Source: Marvinbryantia formatexigens DSM 14469 (GTDB lineage Bacteria > Bacillota > Clostridia > Lachnospirales > Lachnospiraceae). From it: a stretch of 64,000 nucleotides of DNA. The position numbers and the translations under genes were made by a program. The notes under the pieces were generated by a model. The model saw nothing but the letters and a program-made list of their open reading frames with translations. It searched no databases and was not told where the DNA came from. Numbering within the stretch: the stretch's first letter is position 1; every line of letters begins with the position of its first letter. This document shows, one piece after another, positions 33,557 through 42,698 of the stretch. The stretch spans positions 4,123,501-4,187,500 of the forward strand of contig NZ_CP102268.1 of assembly GCF_025148285.1 (NCBI RefSeq), read 5' to 3'.

Positions 33557-34345
33557 ATGGCGGAAAACACTTATCTGACTGCGCTGCACGGGATGGAGGA
33601 GCTGATTCTGGACGCCAGGCAGTTTGTCCCCATGTTTTCCAGAAAAAATTACAGCAGTGCATTTCAGAAATACTATGAAGCCCACACTGCCACCTTCCAG
33701 GCTGTGGAAACAGGCTATCAGAATGCCATCGACAAAACGCAGTATGTGTTTAATATGGCGCAGGCGGCGGTAACTCCGGCGGCGGAGGCTGCCAATAAGC
33801 CCGCCGGCAAATCCAAAAAAGAAAAAGAGCTGATAGACTGCAATCTGAGCATGGTGGTGTATGTTTTCCCGGCGATCCTTTATTTTAAGGGGGAGAGCGC
33901 CGGGGCACTTACGGATGAAATGCTGCGGCAGTGGAAGGAGCAGTTCCCGAAAACCAATCTTTCCGCGGCGCCCTATGAGGATATCGAATCCGGGTTTCAT
34001 AAAAAATGGTGCTATATCACGACGGCGGTCTGTGAGACCTTCGGCAAGCCGGATGACTGCTACGAGCTGACGGTACTGCGCAATTACCGCGACAGCTACC
34101 TGCAGAGCCAGCCGGACGGGGAGGAAATCATCCGGGAATACTACGATGTCGCCCCCACGATCGTGAAGCACATCAACCGGCAGCCGGACAGGAAGGAGAT
34201 TTACCGCAGTATCTGGGATACCTACCTGAATCCCTGCCTTACGATGATTGAAAACGATGAAAAAGAATCCTGTCGCGAGCTGTATACTGAAATGGTGCGC
34301 ACGCTGCAGGAGCGCTACTTCTATACAGACCGTCAGAAGAAATAA
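33557..34345 (+). CDS. CFI-box-CTERM domain protein of unknown function
   Basis: This 262-residue protein starts three bases after the YebC stop. The first half is helical and unassigned. The second half has WCYITTAVCETFGKPDDC (about 152-169) followed by LRNYRDSYL, EYYDVAPTIV and a late Cys (CLTMIENDEKESC), which matches the CFI-box-CTERM type (C-[FY]-I-x-T-A, then LR-x-[FY]-RD-x-[YF]L). Function is unknown. There is no signal peptide, so it is probably cytoplasmic. Confidence 0.7.
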   Translation: MAENTYLTALHGMEELILDARQFVPMFSRKNYSSAFQKYYEAHTATFQAVETGYQNAIDKTQYVFNMAQAAVTPAAEAANKPAGKSKKEKELIDCNLSMVVYVFPAILYFKGESAGALTDEMLRQWKEQFPKTNLSAAPYEDIESGFHKKWCYITTAVCETFGKPDDCYELTVLRNYRDSYLQSQPDGEEIIREYYDVAPTIVKHINRQPDRKEIYRSIWDTYLNPCLTMIENDEKESCRELYTEMVRTLQERYFYTDRQKK

Positions 34346-34500
34346 CAGTCAAAAAAAACAGCGTACAAAAGGATTTCTTATGGAAAGCCATTTGCAGGCT
34401 GTTTTTGCTGTGCAGAATCTTTTATGCCGGGAGGTATTTTGCGTATAAAAACGGACGCGGCGGAAATACTATGTGCATGATTCGATGAGGAGAAGGCACA

Positions 34501-35166
34501 ATGGCAAAAAATGAGGAAACGAAAAAAGAAACTGCAGAAAATAAAGAAGAAAAGCTGAAGGAATTCGGGCAGGTGACATTAAGTCATAAAATCCATCTGA
34601 TTACGATTATCGGTGAGGTGGAAGGACACGAATGTCTGCCCGCCAACACAAAAACCACGAAGTACGAGCATATTCTGCCGCAGCTCGCCGCCATCGAGGA
34701 CAGCCGGGAAATCGAGGGCGTCCTGATTCTTTTAAATACGGTCGGCGGGGACGTGGAGGCGGGACTTGCCATCGCGGAAATGATTGCGTCACTGTCCAAG
34801 CCGACGGTCTCCCTGGTGCTGGGCGGAAGCCATTCCATCGGCGTGCCGATTGCCGTGTCCGCTGATTATTCTTTTATTGTAGAGACCGGCACGATGGTCA
34901 TTCATCCGGTGCGCATGAGCGGCACCGTCATCGGCGCCCCGCAGACCTACGATTATTTCCGGCAGATGCAGGACCGCATTCTCGGCTTTATTTCCGGCCA
35001 CTGCAGCGCAACAAGGGACCGGCTGGAGGAGCTGATGCTGGATACCGGGATGCTGACAAAGGACCTCGGTACGATTCTTGTAGGAAGCCAGGCGGTGGAG
35101 GAGGGGATCATCAACCAGGTGGGCGGCATCAGCGACGCCATGAAAAAAATCCACAGTCTGATTTAG
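34501..35166 (+). CDS. ClpP-class serine protease, TepA-like
   Basis: This 221-residue protein has a ClpP/crotonase fold: LILLNTVGGDVEAGLAIAEM, the nucleophile Ser in GGSHSIGVP (about 110), catalytic His in MVIHPVRMSG (about 138), and a C-terminal DTGMLTKDLGTIL. It is like Bacillus TepA/YmfB-type ClpP homologues, which lack a ClpX/ClpA partner gene here. The N-terminal 25 residues are Lys/Glu-rich and low in complexity. Proximity to ftsK matches the usual Firmicutes order. AGGAGAAGG precedes the start. Confidence 0.85.
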   Translation: MAKNEETKKETAENKEEKLKEFGQVTLSHKIHLITIIGEVEGHECLPANTKTTKYEHILPQLAAIEDSREIEGVLILLNTVGGDVEAGLAIAEMIASLSKPTVSLVLGGSHSIGVPIAVSADYSFIVETGTMVIHPVRMSGTVIGAPQTYDYFRQMQDRILGFISGHCSATRDRLEELMLDTGMLTKDLGTILVGSQAVEEGIINQVGGISDAMKKIHSLI

Positions 35167-35169
35167 CGT

Positions 35170-35198
35170 TTGTATCTCCCGCAAAATTATGATATACT
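35170..35198 (+). promoter_or_regulatory. Promoter of uppP
   Basis: TTGTAT (35170-35175) and TATACT (35193-35198) are 17 bases apart, 32 bases upstream of the start codon. Confidence 0.65.
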
Positions 35199-35230
35199 GA
35201 AGTTGATTTTTTTATGCGGGGAGAAAAGCT

Positions 35231-36109
35231 ATGTCTATTTTACAGTCGATATTCCTTGGAATTGTCCAGGGCTTAACAGAATTTCTGCCGGTCAGCAGCT
35301 CCGGTCATCTCGTCATTCTCCAGAATTTTCTGGGCATCGGAAACGACGACACGCTTTTATTTGATGTGCTGCTGCATTTCGGCACGGTCATTGTCATTAT
35401 CTGTGTATTCCGGAAGGACATTTTGCGGATGCTGCTGGAATCCCTGCGGATGCTTGCGGACGTCGTCTATAATATCCAGACGAGGCTGCATAACCGCCGC
35501 GAACAGGATGCGAAGCGCTGCCGCAAAATCGTACATAATAATTACCGGAGGTTTGTCGTCCAGGTGCTGGTCTCCGCCATCCCGACAGCCGTCATCGGCT
35601 ATGCTGCGCGGGACCTTGTATCTATCGCCAGCCAGACGCTGATCGTTCCCGGTGTCTGCCTGATTTTAAATGCGGGACTTCTTCTGGTGGCGGATGTCAC
35701 GGAGGCGGGACACCGGATTCCGAAGGATGTCAGCTACACGAACGCGTTTATGATAGGCGTAGCCCAGGGGCTTTCCACGCTTCCCGGTCTGTCCCGCTCC
35801 GGTACGACGATTGCCGCCTGCCTGCTGAGCGGCTTTGAGAAAAAATTTGCTGTGAAGTATTCTTTTATTATGGCGATTCCGGCGATTCTGGGAGCCGCAG
35901 TCCTGGAGCTTTTCCGCGTGGATTACTCCAGGCTTGCCATATCACAGTTTTTTATTTATCTTGCAGGTGCGGCAGCCGCCGGTATCACCGGATATTTCTG
36001 TATCCGGAAAATGCTGGTAATCGTCCGCAGAAAACGTTTTAAGGGATTTGCTGTATACTGCCTTATTCTTGGTATTGTCGCGATTGCAGGCTATTATATA
36101 CAGCGCTGA
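35231..36109 (+). CDS. uppP: Undecaprenyl-diphosphate phosphatase
   Basis: This 292-residue polytopic membrane enzyme recycles the lipid carrier of cell-wall synthesis and lowers bacitracin sensitivity. The two active-site repeats are present: GLTEFLPVSSSGHL (14-27) and GLSTLPGLSRSGTTI (about 176-190). A cytoplasmic basic insertion (about 85-115) is longer than in many homologues. GGGGAG precedes ATG 35231. ftsK follows 25 bases downstream. Confidence 0.94.
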   Translation: MSILQSIFLGIVQGLTEFLPVSSSGHLVILQNFLGIGNDDTLLFDVLLHFGTVIVIICVFRKDILRMLLESLRMLADVVYNIQTRLHNRREQDAKRCRKIVHNNYRRFVVQVLVSAIPTAVIGYAARDLVSIASQTLIVPGVCLILNAGLLLVADVTEAGHRIPKDVSYTNAFMIGVAQGLSTLPGLSRSGTTIAACLLSGFEKKFAVKYSFIMAIPAILGAAVLELFRVDYSRLAISQFFIYLAGAAAAGITGYFCIRKMLVIVRRKRFKGFAVYCLILGIVAIAGYYIQR

Positions 36110-36134
36110 CCGTTTGTGAGGAGAGATTATATTT

Positions 36135-39100
36135 ATGGAAACAAAGAATAAAAAGGATATGGATTCCTCAAAGAAGCCGTCCGGAACAAAGGCGCGCGCA
36201 CAGAAATCTTCCGGCAGCCGCACGTCGGAAGGCTCTGCCAAAAAAGGAAGCGCAAAAAAGACGGATGGCTCTGCCAAAAAAGGAAGCGCCAAAAAGACGG
36301 ATAGCTCCACCGGGAAAGGGAGCGCGAAAAAGACAGGTGCCGCCGCAAAATCCGGCGGCGCAAAGTCCGCGGGCGCCGCGTCTTCAGAACGTGCCGGAAA
36401 CAGCGGCACGGCGGGTACGCGCACTGCAGCCCGCCGCCGCGAAATCGATGTTCCCGATATCCGGCGGGCGCCGGGCACGCCGGTGTTTGCGGAGGTCTTT
36501 CTCTGGATTCTGATTGCCCTTTGCTTGATTTTGTTTTTGAACAATATCTTTGCCTTTGGAGTGAAGGCGCTGGATACGGTCAGCGGCTTCTTTTTCGGTG
36601 TGTTCGGCGCCTGCGCGTATCTGGCGCCGCTCCTGGTGGTCTTTCTGGCGGCGTTTATCATTGCCAACCGTGCAAGCCTTCCGTCCTGGGTGAAATCTGG
36701 GGCAATTTTTATTTTCTTCCTGTGTATCTGCGCGTTTACCGAGCTTCTCTCCGGAAGCTTTGACGGCGCGCGCGTTTTTTCCGACTATTATGCGGCTGGA
36801 AGAGATCTGCGCGCCGGCGGCGGTGTCGCCGGCGGGCTTCTTTGCCGGATACTCTGCCCGGTATTTGGACAGGTCGGAGCGTGGATTCTGCTGATCGTGC
36901 TGCTGATTATCTGCGCGGTCATCATCACGGAGCGCTCGCTGTTTGACAATCTGCGCAGAAACGGCAGCCGCGCCTATCGCCGGGCAAAGGAGGATTCCCG
37001 CGCGAAGCGGCAGATGCATGATTTGAAGAAAGAAAAAAACAAGCTGCAGAAGCAGCGCCGGATGCAGGAGGAGATTGAAAGGCTGCGCGCCGGGGAGGAC
37101 GAGGAAGAAATCCGCCTCCAGGTGCGCAGACCGCGCCGGGCAAATATTGTTTCGGGCGTGATGGAGGATACCAGGCTGGACCCGCACATGCCCGCCTCGG
37201 AGGAAATCCACGAGGTGGTGCCGCGTATGTCCCGCCAGAGTGATGCGGCGAGGAGCCGGAGCGCCTCCGGGCAGCCGGAGAGATTTTCGCAGGCGGATAT
37301 TTTTGCGCAGACCGGGGCGTCTGTACAGACAGAGAAATTCGCGCAGACTGGAGAACCCATGCAGGCGGAGCGGCATTCACAGACCGGGGCGTCCATGCAG
37401 GCGGAGCGTCATCCACAGACCGGGGCATCCATGCAGGCGGAGCAGTTTTCGCAGACCGGATCGTCCGCGGCGCCGGAGGAAGTGCAAAAGCCGCAGGAGC
37501 TGCATTTTACTATCCAGCGCGGCGACGACGCGCAGGAAAACGTGATACCGGCATTTTCGGTTGCCGATCTGGGCGCCGGGGAAGACAGATCAGAGGAACC
37601 GTCTGAAATGCGGGAGAGCGTGCCATCCGCCGGTGAACCTGCGGATTATGAGCAGGAAATGCCAGAGGTACGCTCGTTCCAGAGCAGAGCGGCGGTCCGC
37701 ACACAAAGCCTGTCCCCGGATACAGGGGATATGCCGGATACTTCACAGGATACTCCGGCAGCCGCCACAGGCGCGCCGGAAATGCCCGTGGGCAGCCGGA
37801 GCCTTAAAAATCCCAAATCCTCCCGCGCGGAGCAGGAAAAAGAGCTGGACAACGTGGCGCAGGAGATTGCGCTGTCGGAAGAGCAGCCAAAGCCCGCCTA
37901 TGTATTTCCACCGCTCTCCCTGCTCACAAAACCCGCCCGCGGACGAAGCGGCGGCAGCGACCGGGAGGTGCGGGAGACAGCCGCAAAGCTGCAGCAGACG
38001 CTGCGTAATTTTGGTGTGAACGTAAATGTGACAAACGCAAGCTGCGGTCCGGCGGTCACGCGCTACGAGCTCACCCCGGAGCAGGGCGTAAAGGTAAGCC
38101 GCATCGTCAATCTCGCCGACGATATCAAGCTGAACCTTGCCGCTTCCGATATCCGTATCGAAGCGCCGATTCCCGGAAAATCGGCGGTTGGCATCGAGGT
38201 GCCGAACAAGGAGAACAGCACTGTGCTGCTGCGCGAGCTGCTGGAATCGGAAGAATTTAAAAATGCAAAATCGAATTTAAGTTTTGCCGTCGGAAAGGAC
38301 CTTGCCGGAAAGGTGGTCGTGGCGGATATCGCGAAAATGCCGCATCTGCTGATTGCAGGCGCCACCGGCTCCGGAAAATCCGTCTGCATCAACACGCTGA
38401 TTATGAGCATTCTCTACAAGGCGGACCCGGAGGACGTCAAGCTGATTATGATTGACCCGAAGGTGGTGGAGCTGAGCGTGTACAACGGTATCCCGCATCT
38501 GTTTATCCCGGTTGTCACCGATCCGAAGAAAGCGTCCGGCGCGCTGAACTGGGGCGTCGCCGAAATGACGGACCGCTACCAGAAATTTGCTGAATGCGGC
38601 GTGCGTGATCTGAAGGGCTATAACGAGAAGATTTCGCAGCTCACCGATATTCCGGAAGAGCAGCGGCCGAAAAAGCTTCCGCAGATTGTCATTATCGTGG
38701 ATGAGCTTGCCGATTTGATGATGGTGGCTCCGGGCGAGGTGGAGGACGCTATCTGCCGTCTGGCGCAGCTTGCGCGCGCGGCGGGCATCCATCTGATTAT
38801 CGCCACGCAGCGTCCGTCCGTCAATGTTATCACCGGTCTGATTAAAGCAAATATGCCCTCCAGAATTGCATTTTCCGTGTCGAGCGGTGTGGATTCCCGC
38901 ACCATCATCGATATGAACGGCGCGGAAAAGCTGCTCGGAAAGGGCGATATGCTCTTTTATCCGCAGGGGTATCAGAAGCCGGTGCGTGTGCAGGGCGCGT
39001 TTGTCTCCGATAAAGAAGTCAGCAATGTGACGGACTTTCTCACGCAGAAAAATGATGTTTCCGGCTATAAGCAGGAAATGGAGGACCGCATGACGCAGGT

Positions 39101-39371
39101 AGCCCAGGCGTCCGTATCCCTTCCGGGAGCCTCCGGCGGGGCAAACGAGCTGGATTCCAACTTTGCCGAGGCAGGCCGTTTCATCATTGAGAAGGATAAG
39201 GCGTCTATCGGTATGCTGCAGAGAGTCTTTAAAATCGGCTTCAACCGGGCGGCGCGTATCATGGACCAGCTCTCCGAAGCCGGCGTTGTCGGCCCGGAGG
39301 AGGGCACAAAGCCGCGCAAGGTACTGATGACGATGGAAGAATTTGAACGATATATCGATGATTACGTATAA
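36135..39371 (+). CDS. ftsK: DNA translocase FtsK/SpoIIIE
   Basis: This 1078-residue motor pumps DNA at the division or sporulation septum. The order is: a Lys/Ser/Gly-rich N-terminus (1-100) with a 12-residue repeat three times (34-69); membrane helices (about 120-205 and 235-262); a long polar linker with another 12-residue repeat (about 390-443); the motor with Walker A GATGSGKSVC (near 741) and IVIIVDELADLMM; and a winged-helix gamma domain (about 1005-1070). It is longer than the roughly 800-residue norm because of the N-terminus and linker. The start follows GAGGAGAG. Confidence 0.95.
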   Translation: METKNKKDMDSSKKPSGTKARAQKSSGSRTSEGSAKKGSAKKTDGSAKKGSAKKTDSSTGKGSAKKTGAAAKSGGAKSAGAASSERAGNSGTAGTRTAARRREIDVPDIRRAPGTPVFAEVFLWILIALCLILFLNNIFAFGVKALDTVSGFFFGVFGACAYLAPLLVVFLAAFIIANRASLPSWVKSGAIFIFFLCICAFTELLSGSFDGARVFSDYYAAGRDLRAGGGVAGGLLCRILCPVFGQVGAWILLIVLLIICAVIITERSLFDNLRRNGSRAYRRAKEDSRAKRQMHDLKKEKNKLQKQRRMQEEIERLRAGEDEEEIRLQVRRPRRANIVSGVMEDTRLDPHMPASEEIHEVVPRMSRQSDAARSRSASGQPERFSQADIFAQTGASVQTEKFAQTGEPMQAERHSQTGASMQAERHPQTGASMQAEQFSQTGSSAAPEEVQKPQELHFTIQRGDDAQENVIPAFSVADLGAGEDRSEEPSEMRESVPSAGEPADYEQEMPEVRSFQSRAAVRTQSLSPDTGDMPDTSQDTPAAATGAPEMPVGSRSLKNPKSSRAEQEKELDNVAQEIALSEEQPKPAYVFPPLSLLTKPARGRSGGSDREVRETAAKLQQTLRNFGVNVNVTNASCGPAVTRYELTPEQGVKVSRIVNLADDIKLNLAASDIRIEAPIPGKSAVGIEVPNKENSTVLLRELLESEEFKNAKSNLSFAVGKDLAGKVVVADIAKMPHLLIAGATGSGKSVCINTLIMSILYKADPEDVKLIMIDPKVVELSVYNGIPHLFIPVVTDPKKASGALNWGVAEMTDRYQKFAECGVRDLKGYNEKISQLTDIPEEQRPKKLPQIVIIVDELADLMMVAPGEVEDAICRLAQLARAAGIHLIIATQRPSVNVITGLIKANMPSRIAFSVSSGVDSRTIIDMNGAEKLLGKGDMLFYPQGYQKPVRVQGAFVSDKEVSNVTDFLTQKNDVSGYKQEMEDRMTQVAQASVSLPGASGGANELDSNFAEAGRFIIEKDKASIGMLQRVFKIGFNRAARIMDQLSEAGVVGPEEGTKPRKVLMTMEEFERYIDDYV
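36234..36341 (+). repeat. In-frame 36-base repeat in the ftsK N-terminus (3 copies)
   Basis: Units at 36234-36269, 36270-36305 and 36306-36341 encode SAKKGSAKKTDG-like peptides; the third is diverged. They create a histone-tail-like basic region. Confidence 0.8.
37302..37463 (+). repeat. In-frame 36-base repeat in the ftsK linker (4.5 copies)
   Basis: Units at 37302, 37338, 37374 and 37410, plus a half unit at 37446, encode peptides of the form F-A-QTGASMQAE-R. Units 3 and 4 are nearly identical at the DNA level, indicating recent duplication. Confidence 0.85.
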
Positions 39372-39377
39372 AAATTC

Positions 39378-39406
39378 TTGCAGTTTTTTTGGCTTTGCGG
39401 TATAGT
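39378..39406 (+). promoter_or_regulatory. Promoter of nfnAB
   Basis: TTGCAG (39378-39383) and TATAGT (39401-39406) are 17 bases apart, about 45 bases upstream of nfnA. Confidence 0.65.
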
Positions 39407-39451
39407 TAAGTTAAGTGCCTGTGCACATCATCATGGAGGAGGAAAATTTTT

Positions 39452-40345
39452 ATGTACAAGATTTTGAAAGCAGGGAAACTTGCAGGCAATATCTACGAAA
39501 TGGTTGTTGAAGCGCCACGAGTTGCAAAGCATTGCCTGCCCGGACAGTTTGTCATCGTCAAGATGGATGAAGTCGGCGAACGTATTCCGCTGACCATCTG
39601 CGACTATGACAGAGAAGCGGGCACAATCACGATTGTATTCCAGCCGATCGGCGCATCCACAGAGAAGTTTACATACTTAAAGACAGGCGATTCCTTCCGC
39701 GATTTTGTCGGCCCGCTCGGACGCCCATCCGAGCTGTGCGAGGAGGAAAACCTGGAGGAGACCAGGAAGAAGAAAATCCTGTTTGTTGCCGGAGGCGTCG
39801 GAACCGCACCTGTTTACCCGCAGGTAAAATGGCTGCATGAGCATGGAATCGACGCGGACGTTATCATCGGCGCAAAGACAAAAGAGCTTGTCATTCTGGA
39901 GGACAAATTCCAGGCGGTATGCGGCAATCTGTATATCACTACCGACGACGGCTCCTACGGCAGAAGCGGTATGGTTACAAAGGTAATCGAGGACCTTGTG
40001 ACGACCGAGGGCAAGACCTACGACCACTGCGTGGCGATCGGTCCGATGATCATGATGAAATTCTGCTGCCTGACAACGAAAAAATACAATATCCCGACGA
40101 TCGTCAGCATGAACCCGATCATGGTGGACGGAACCGGTATGTGCGGTGCCTGTCGTGTCATGGTGGGCGACGAAGTAAAGTTCGCCTGCGTGGACGGACC
40201 GGAGTTTGACGGACATGCGATTGATTTTGACGCAGCTATGAAGCGTCAGGCAATGTATAAGACAGAAGAGGGACGCGCCCTGTTAAAATTGCGTGAGGGA
40301 GATACACATCACGGCGGATGTGGAAATTGCGGAGGTGACAAATAA
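39452..40345 (+). CDS. nfnA: NADH-dependent ferredoxin:NADP oxidoreductase, small subunit
   Basis: This 297-residue ferredoxin-NADP reductase-like protein has an N-terminal FAD barrel (IPLTICDYD), a nucleotide-binding domain (FVAGGVGTAPVYPQ, about 113-126) and a C-terminal [2Fe-2S] site (GMCGACRV with a later FACVDGPEFDG). With the next gene it forms NfnAB, which couples NADH and reduced ferredoxin to NADPH formation. The last residues include GGCGNCGG. AGGAGG precedes the start; its TAA overlaps the next ATG (TAATG). Confidence 0.9.
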   Translation: MYKILKAGKLAGNIYEMVVEAPRVAKHCLPGQFVIVKMDEVGERIPLTICDYDREAGTITIVFQPIGASTEKFTYLKTGDSFRDFVGPLGRPSELCEEENLEETRKKKILFVAGGVGTAPVYPQVKWLHEHGIDADVIIGAKTKELVILEDKFQAVCGNLYITTDDGSYGRSGMVTKVIEDLVTTEGKTYDHCVAIGPMIMMKFCCLTTKKYNIPTIVSMNPIMVDGTGMCGACRVMVGDEVKFACVDGPEFDGHAIDFDAAMKRQAMYKTEEGRALLKLREGDTHHGGCGNCGGDK

Positions 40346-41733
40346 TGGGAGACGTATTAAAGAAGGTTCCTGTCAGAGAGCAGGCGCCGAAGGTAAGAGC
40401 AGCAAATTTTGACGAGGTATGTCTCGGTTATAATAAAGAAGAAGCGATGGAGGAGGCTGCGCGCTGCATTAACTGTAAAAATGCAAAGTGCGTGACCGGA
40501 TGTCCGGTAAACATCAATATTCCGGGCTTCATCCACGAGGTAAAAGAGGGCAATTTTGAGGAAGCTTACCGGATTATTTCCGAATCCTCCGCGCTGCCGG
40601 CAATCTGCGGACGTGTGTGCCCGCAGGAGAGCCAGTGCGAGGGAAAATGTATCCGCGGGATCAAGGGCGAGGCAATCTCCATCGGAAAGCTGGAGCGCTT
40701 CGTTGCAGACTGGGCGCGGGAGAACGGCATCAAACCGACGGCTCCGGCGGAGAAAAACGGCAAAAAGGTGGCTGTTATCGGTTCCGGTCCTTCCGGTCTT
40801 ACCTGCGCGGGCGACCTGGCAAAGCTTGGCTACGATGTGACCATTTTCGAGGCGCTGCATGAGCCGGGCGGAGTGCTTGTTTACGGTATTCCGGAATTCC
40901 GTCTTCCGAAGCTGGATGTTGTGGCAAAGGAAGTGGAGAATGTAAAAGCGCTTGGCGTTAAAATTGAGACAAACGTTATCATCGGACGCTCTATCACCAT
41001 CGACGAGCTGATGGATGAGGAGGGCTTTGAGGCGGTATTTATCGGCTCCGGCGCCGGACTTCCGATGTTCATGGGTATTCCGGGAGAGACGGCGAAGGGC
41101 GTATTCTCCGCAAACGAATACCTTACCAGAAACAATCTGATGAAAGCCTTCCGTGAGGATTACGACACCCCGATCGTGCGCGGCAAGAAGGTGGCAGTCG
41201 TCGGCGGCGGAAACGTTGCGATGGATGCTGCAAGAACAGCGCTCCGTCTCGGTGCGGAAGTACATATCGTTTACCGCAGAAGTGAGGCAGAGCTTCCGGC
41301 GCGTGTGGAGGAGGTTCACCACGCAAAAGAAGAGGGCGTTATCTTCGACCTTCTGACAAACCCGAAGGAGATTCTGGTGGACGAGAACGATGCAGTTGCG
41401 GGCATGACCTGCATCCGCATGGAGCTGGGCGAGCCGGATGCCTCCGGAAGAAGACGTCCGGTGGAGATTCCGGGTTCCGAATTTACGCTGGATGTAGATA
41501 CCGTAATCATGTCGCTCGGTACCTCTCCGAACCCGCTGATTTCCTCCACGACAGTCGGTCTTGACACCAACCGCCGCAAATGCATCATTGCCGACGAGGA
41601 AACCGGTAAGACCTCCAAGGACGGCGTATATGCCGGTGGAGACGCAGTTACCGGCGCAGCAACGGTTATTCTTGCAATGGGTGCCGGAAAAGCCGCTGCA
41701 AAGGGTATTCATGAATTTTTAAGCAGCAAATAG
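40345..41733 (+). CDS. nfnB: NADH-dependent ferredoxin:NADP oxidoreductase, large subunit (GltD-like)
   Basis: This 462-residue flavoprotein is homologous to the glutamate synthase small subunit. The N-terminal [4Fe-4S] region has CINCKNAKCVTGCPVNINIP (about 38-57) and CGRVCPQESQCEGKC. FAD binding is GSGPSGLTCAGDL (about 146-158), with NADPH binding at VVGGGNVAMDAARTALRLG. It would take NADPH while NfnA takes NADH. The stop/start overlap with nfnA supports the complex over a stand-alone glutamate synthase subunit; no large glutamate synthase gene is nearby. Confidence 0.9.
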   Translation: MGDVLKKVPVREQAPKVRAANFDEVCLGYNKEEAMEEAARCINCKNAKCVTGCPVNINIPGFIHEVKEGNFEEAYRIISESSALPAICGRVCPQESQCEGKCIRGIKGEAISIGKLERFVADWARENGIKPTAPAEKNGKKVAVIGSGPSGLTCAGDLAKLGYDVTIFEALHEPGGVLVYGIPEFRLPKLDVVAKEVENVKALGVKIETNVIIGRSITIDELMDEEGFEAVFIGSGAGLPMFMGIPGETAKGVFSANEYLTRNNLMKAFREDYDTPIVRGKKVAVVGGGNVAMDAARTALRLGAEVHIVYRRSEAELPARVEEVHHAKEEGVIFDLLTNPKEILVDENDAVAGMTCIRMELGEPDASGRRRPVEIPGSEFTLDVDTVIMSLGTSPNPLISSTTVGLDTNRRKCIIADEETGKTSKDGVYAGGDAVTGAATVILAMGAGKAAAKGIHEFLSSK

Positions 41734-41815
41734 GACGGATGCCGGAGGGCACGCAAAAGCAGCAGGGCAGTCCGTCTGCGCTGCTGCATACAGGATTTGA
41801 GCAGGAGGTTAGTGC

Positions 41816-42115
41816 ATGGTAAGACATATTGTAATGTGGAATTTTGTGGAAACACTCTCTGATGAGGAAAAGAAGGCAGCCGGAGCGAAAATGAAGGAGA
41901 TTCTGGAGCCGCTGAAGGAGGTCGTTCCGGGCGTGGTATCCCTGGAGGTCATTGTCAACGAGCTGCCGTCCAGCAACCGCGATGTTGCGCTGATTGGCGA
42001 CTACGAATCCGTGGAGGCATTAAACGGCTACACGATCCATCCGGCGCATGTGGAAGCGGGAAAGTATGTCAGAAGCGTTACCTGCAACCGCTCCTGCCTG
42101 GATTTTGAGCTGTAA
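41816..42115 (+). CDS. Dabb-family (stress-responsive A/B barrel) protein
   Basis: This 99-residue protein has the alpha-beta barrel pattern MVRHIVMWNFVE at the start, VVPGVVSLEVIVNE in the middle and IHPAHVEAGKYVRSVTCNRSCLDFE at the end. Dabb proteins are small dimers of varied or unknown function. AGGAGG precedes ATG 41816. Its TAA overlaps the rlmH ATG (TAATG), so the two are co-translated. Confidence 0.85.
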   Translation: MVRHIVMWNFVETLSDEEKKAAGAKMKEILEPLKEVVPGVVSLEVIVNELPSSNRDVALIGDYESVEALNGYTIHPAHVEAGKYVRSVTCNRSCLDFEL

Positions 42116-42594
42116 TGCGCATCACAGTCATAGCGGTCGGAAAAATTAAAGAAAAATACTTCACAGGCGCGATTGCAGAATATGCAAAGCGCCTGTCGCG
42201 GTATTGTAAGCTGGAAATCATCGAGCTGGCGGACGAAAAGACGCCGGAGGGCGCCAGCGCCGCGCTGGAGCTGCAGATTAAAGAAAAAGAAGGTGACCGC
42301 ATTCTGAAAGCCCTCCGCGAGGACGCCTACGTTATCGCCCTCGCCATTGAGGGAAAAAAGCTGACCTCCGAAGGGCTGGCGGACTTTATCGAAAAGCGCG
42401 GCATTGCCGGGGACAGCCATCTTGCGTTCATCATCGGCGGCTCTCTCGGACTTGACGCGCGCGTCCTGCGGCGCGCCGACTGTCTTCTCAGCTTCTCCGA
42501 CATGACCTTTCCGCACCAGCTCATGCGCGTCATATTGCTGGAGCAGATATACCGGAGTTTCCGCATCATCCATCATGAACCGTATCACAAATAA
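42115..42594 (+). CDS. rlmH: 23S rRNA (pseudouridine1915-N3)-methyltransferase
   Basis: This 159-residue SPOUT enzyme methylates pseudouridine 1915 in helix 69 of 23S rRNA. The knot region is complete: FIIGGSLGLD (about 103-112), then LSFSDMTFPHQLMRVILLEQ and the C-terminal Y-R-S-F-R-I-I-H-H-E-PYHK. Length is exactly that of the family. It overlaps the Dabb gene by one base. Confidence 0.95.
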   Translation: MRITVIAVGKIKEKYFTGAIAEYAKRLSRYCKLEIIELADEKTPEGASAALELQIKEKEGDRILKALREDAYVIALAIEGKKLTSEGLADFIEKRGIAGDSHLAFIIGGSLGLDARVLRRADCLLSFSDMTFPHQLMRVILLEQIYRSFRIIHHEPYHK

Positions 42595-42698
42595 ATGCGA
42601 AATTCAAGAAAGCATAAAAGCATCTGGAGAAACGTCAAGAGGAATAAAACGATTGATCAGGAGATGTGATTTTAATTATTACGTGGAGGTAATAGAAT

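Noticed and set aside
40357-41712. Minus-strand open frame (about 450 codons) opposite nfnB
   Set aside because: Antisense shadow without motifs or a ribosome binding site; nfnB is complete on the plus strand.
41759-41787. GCAGCAG/CTGCTGC hairpin after nfnB as a terminator
   Set aside because: No T-run follows and the loop is 15 bases long; not supported as a terminator.
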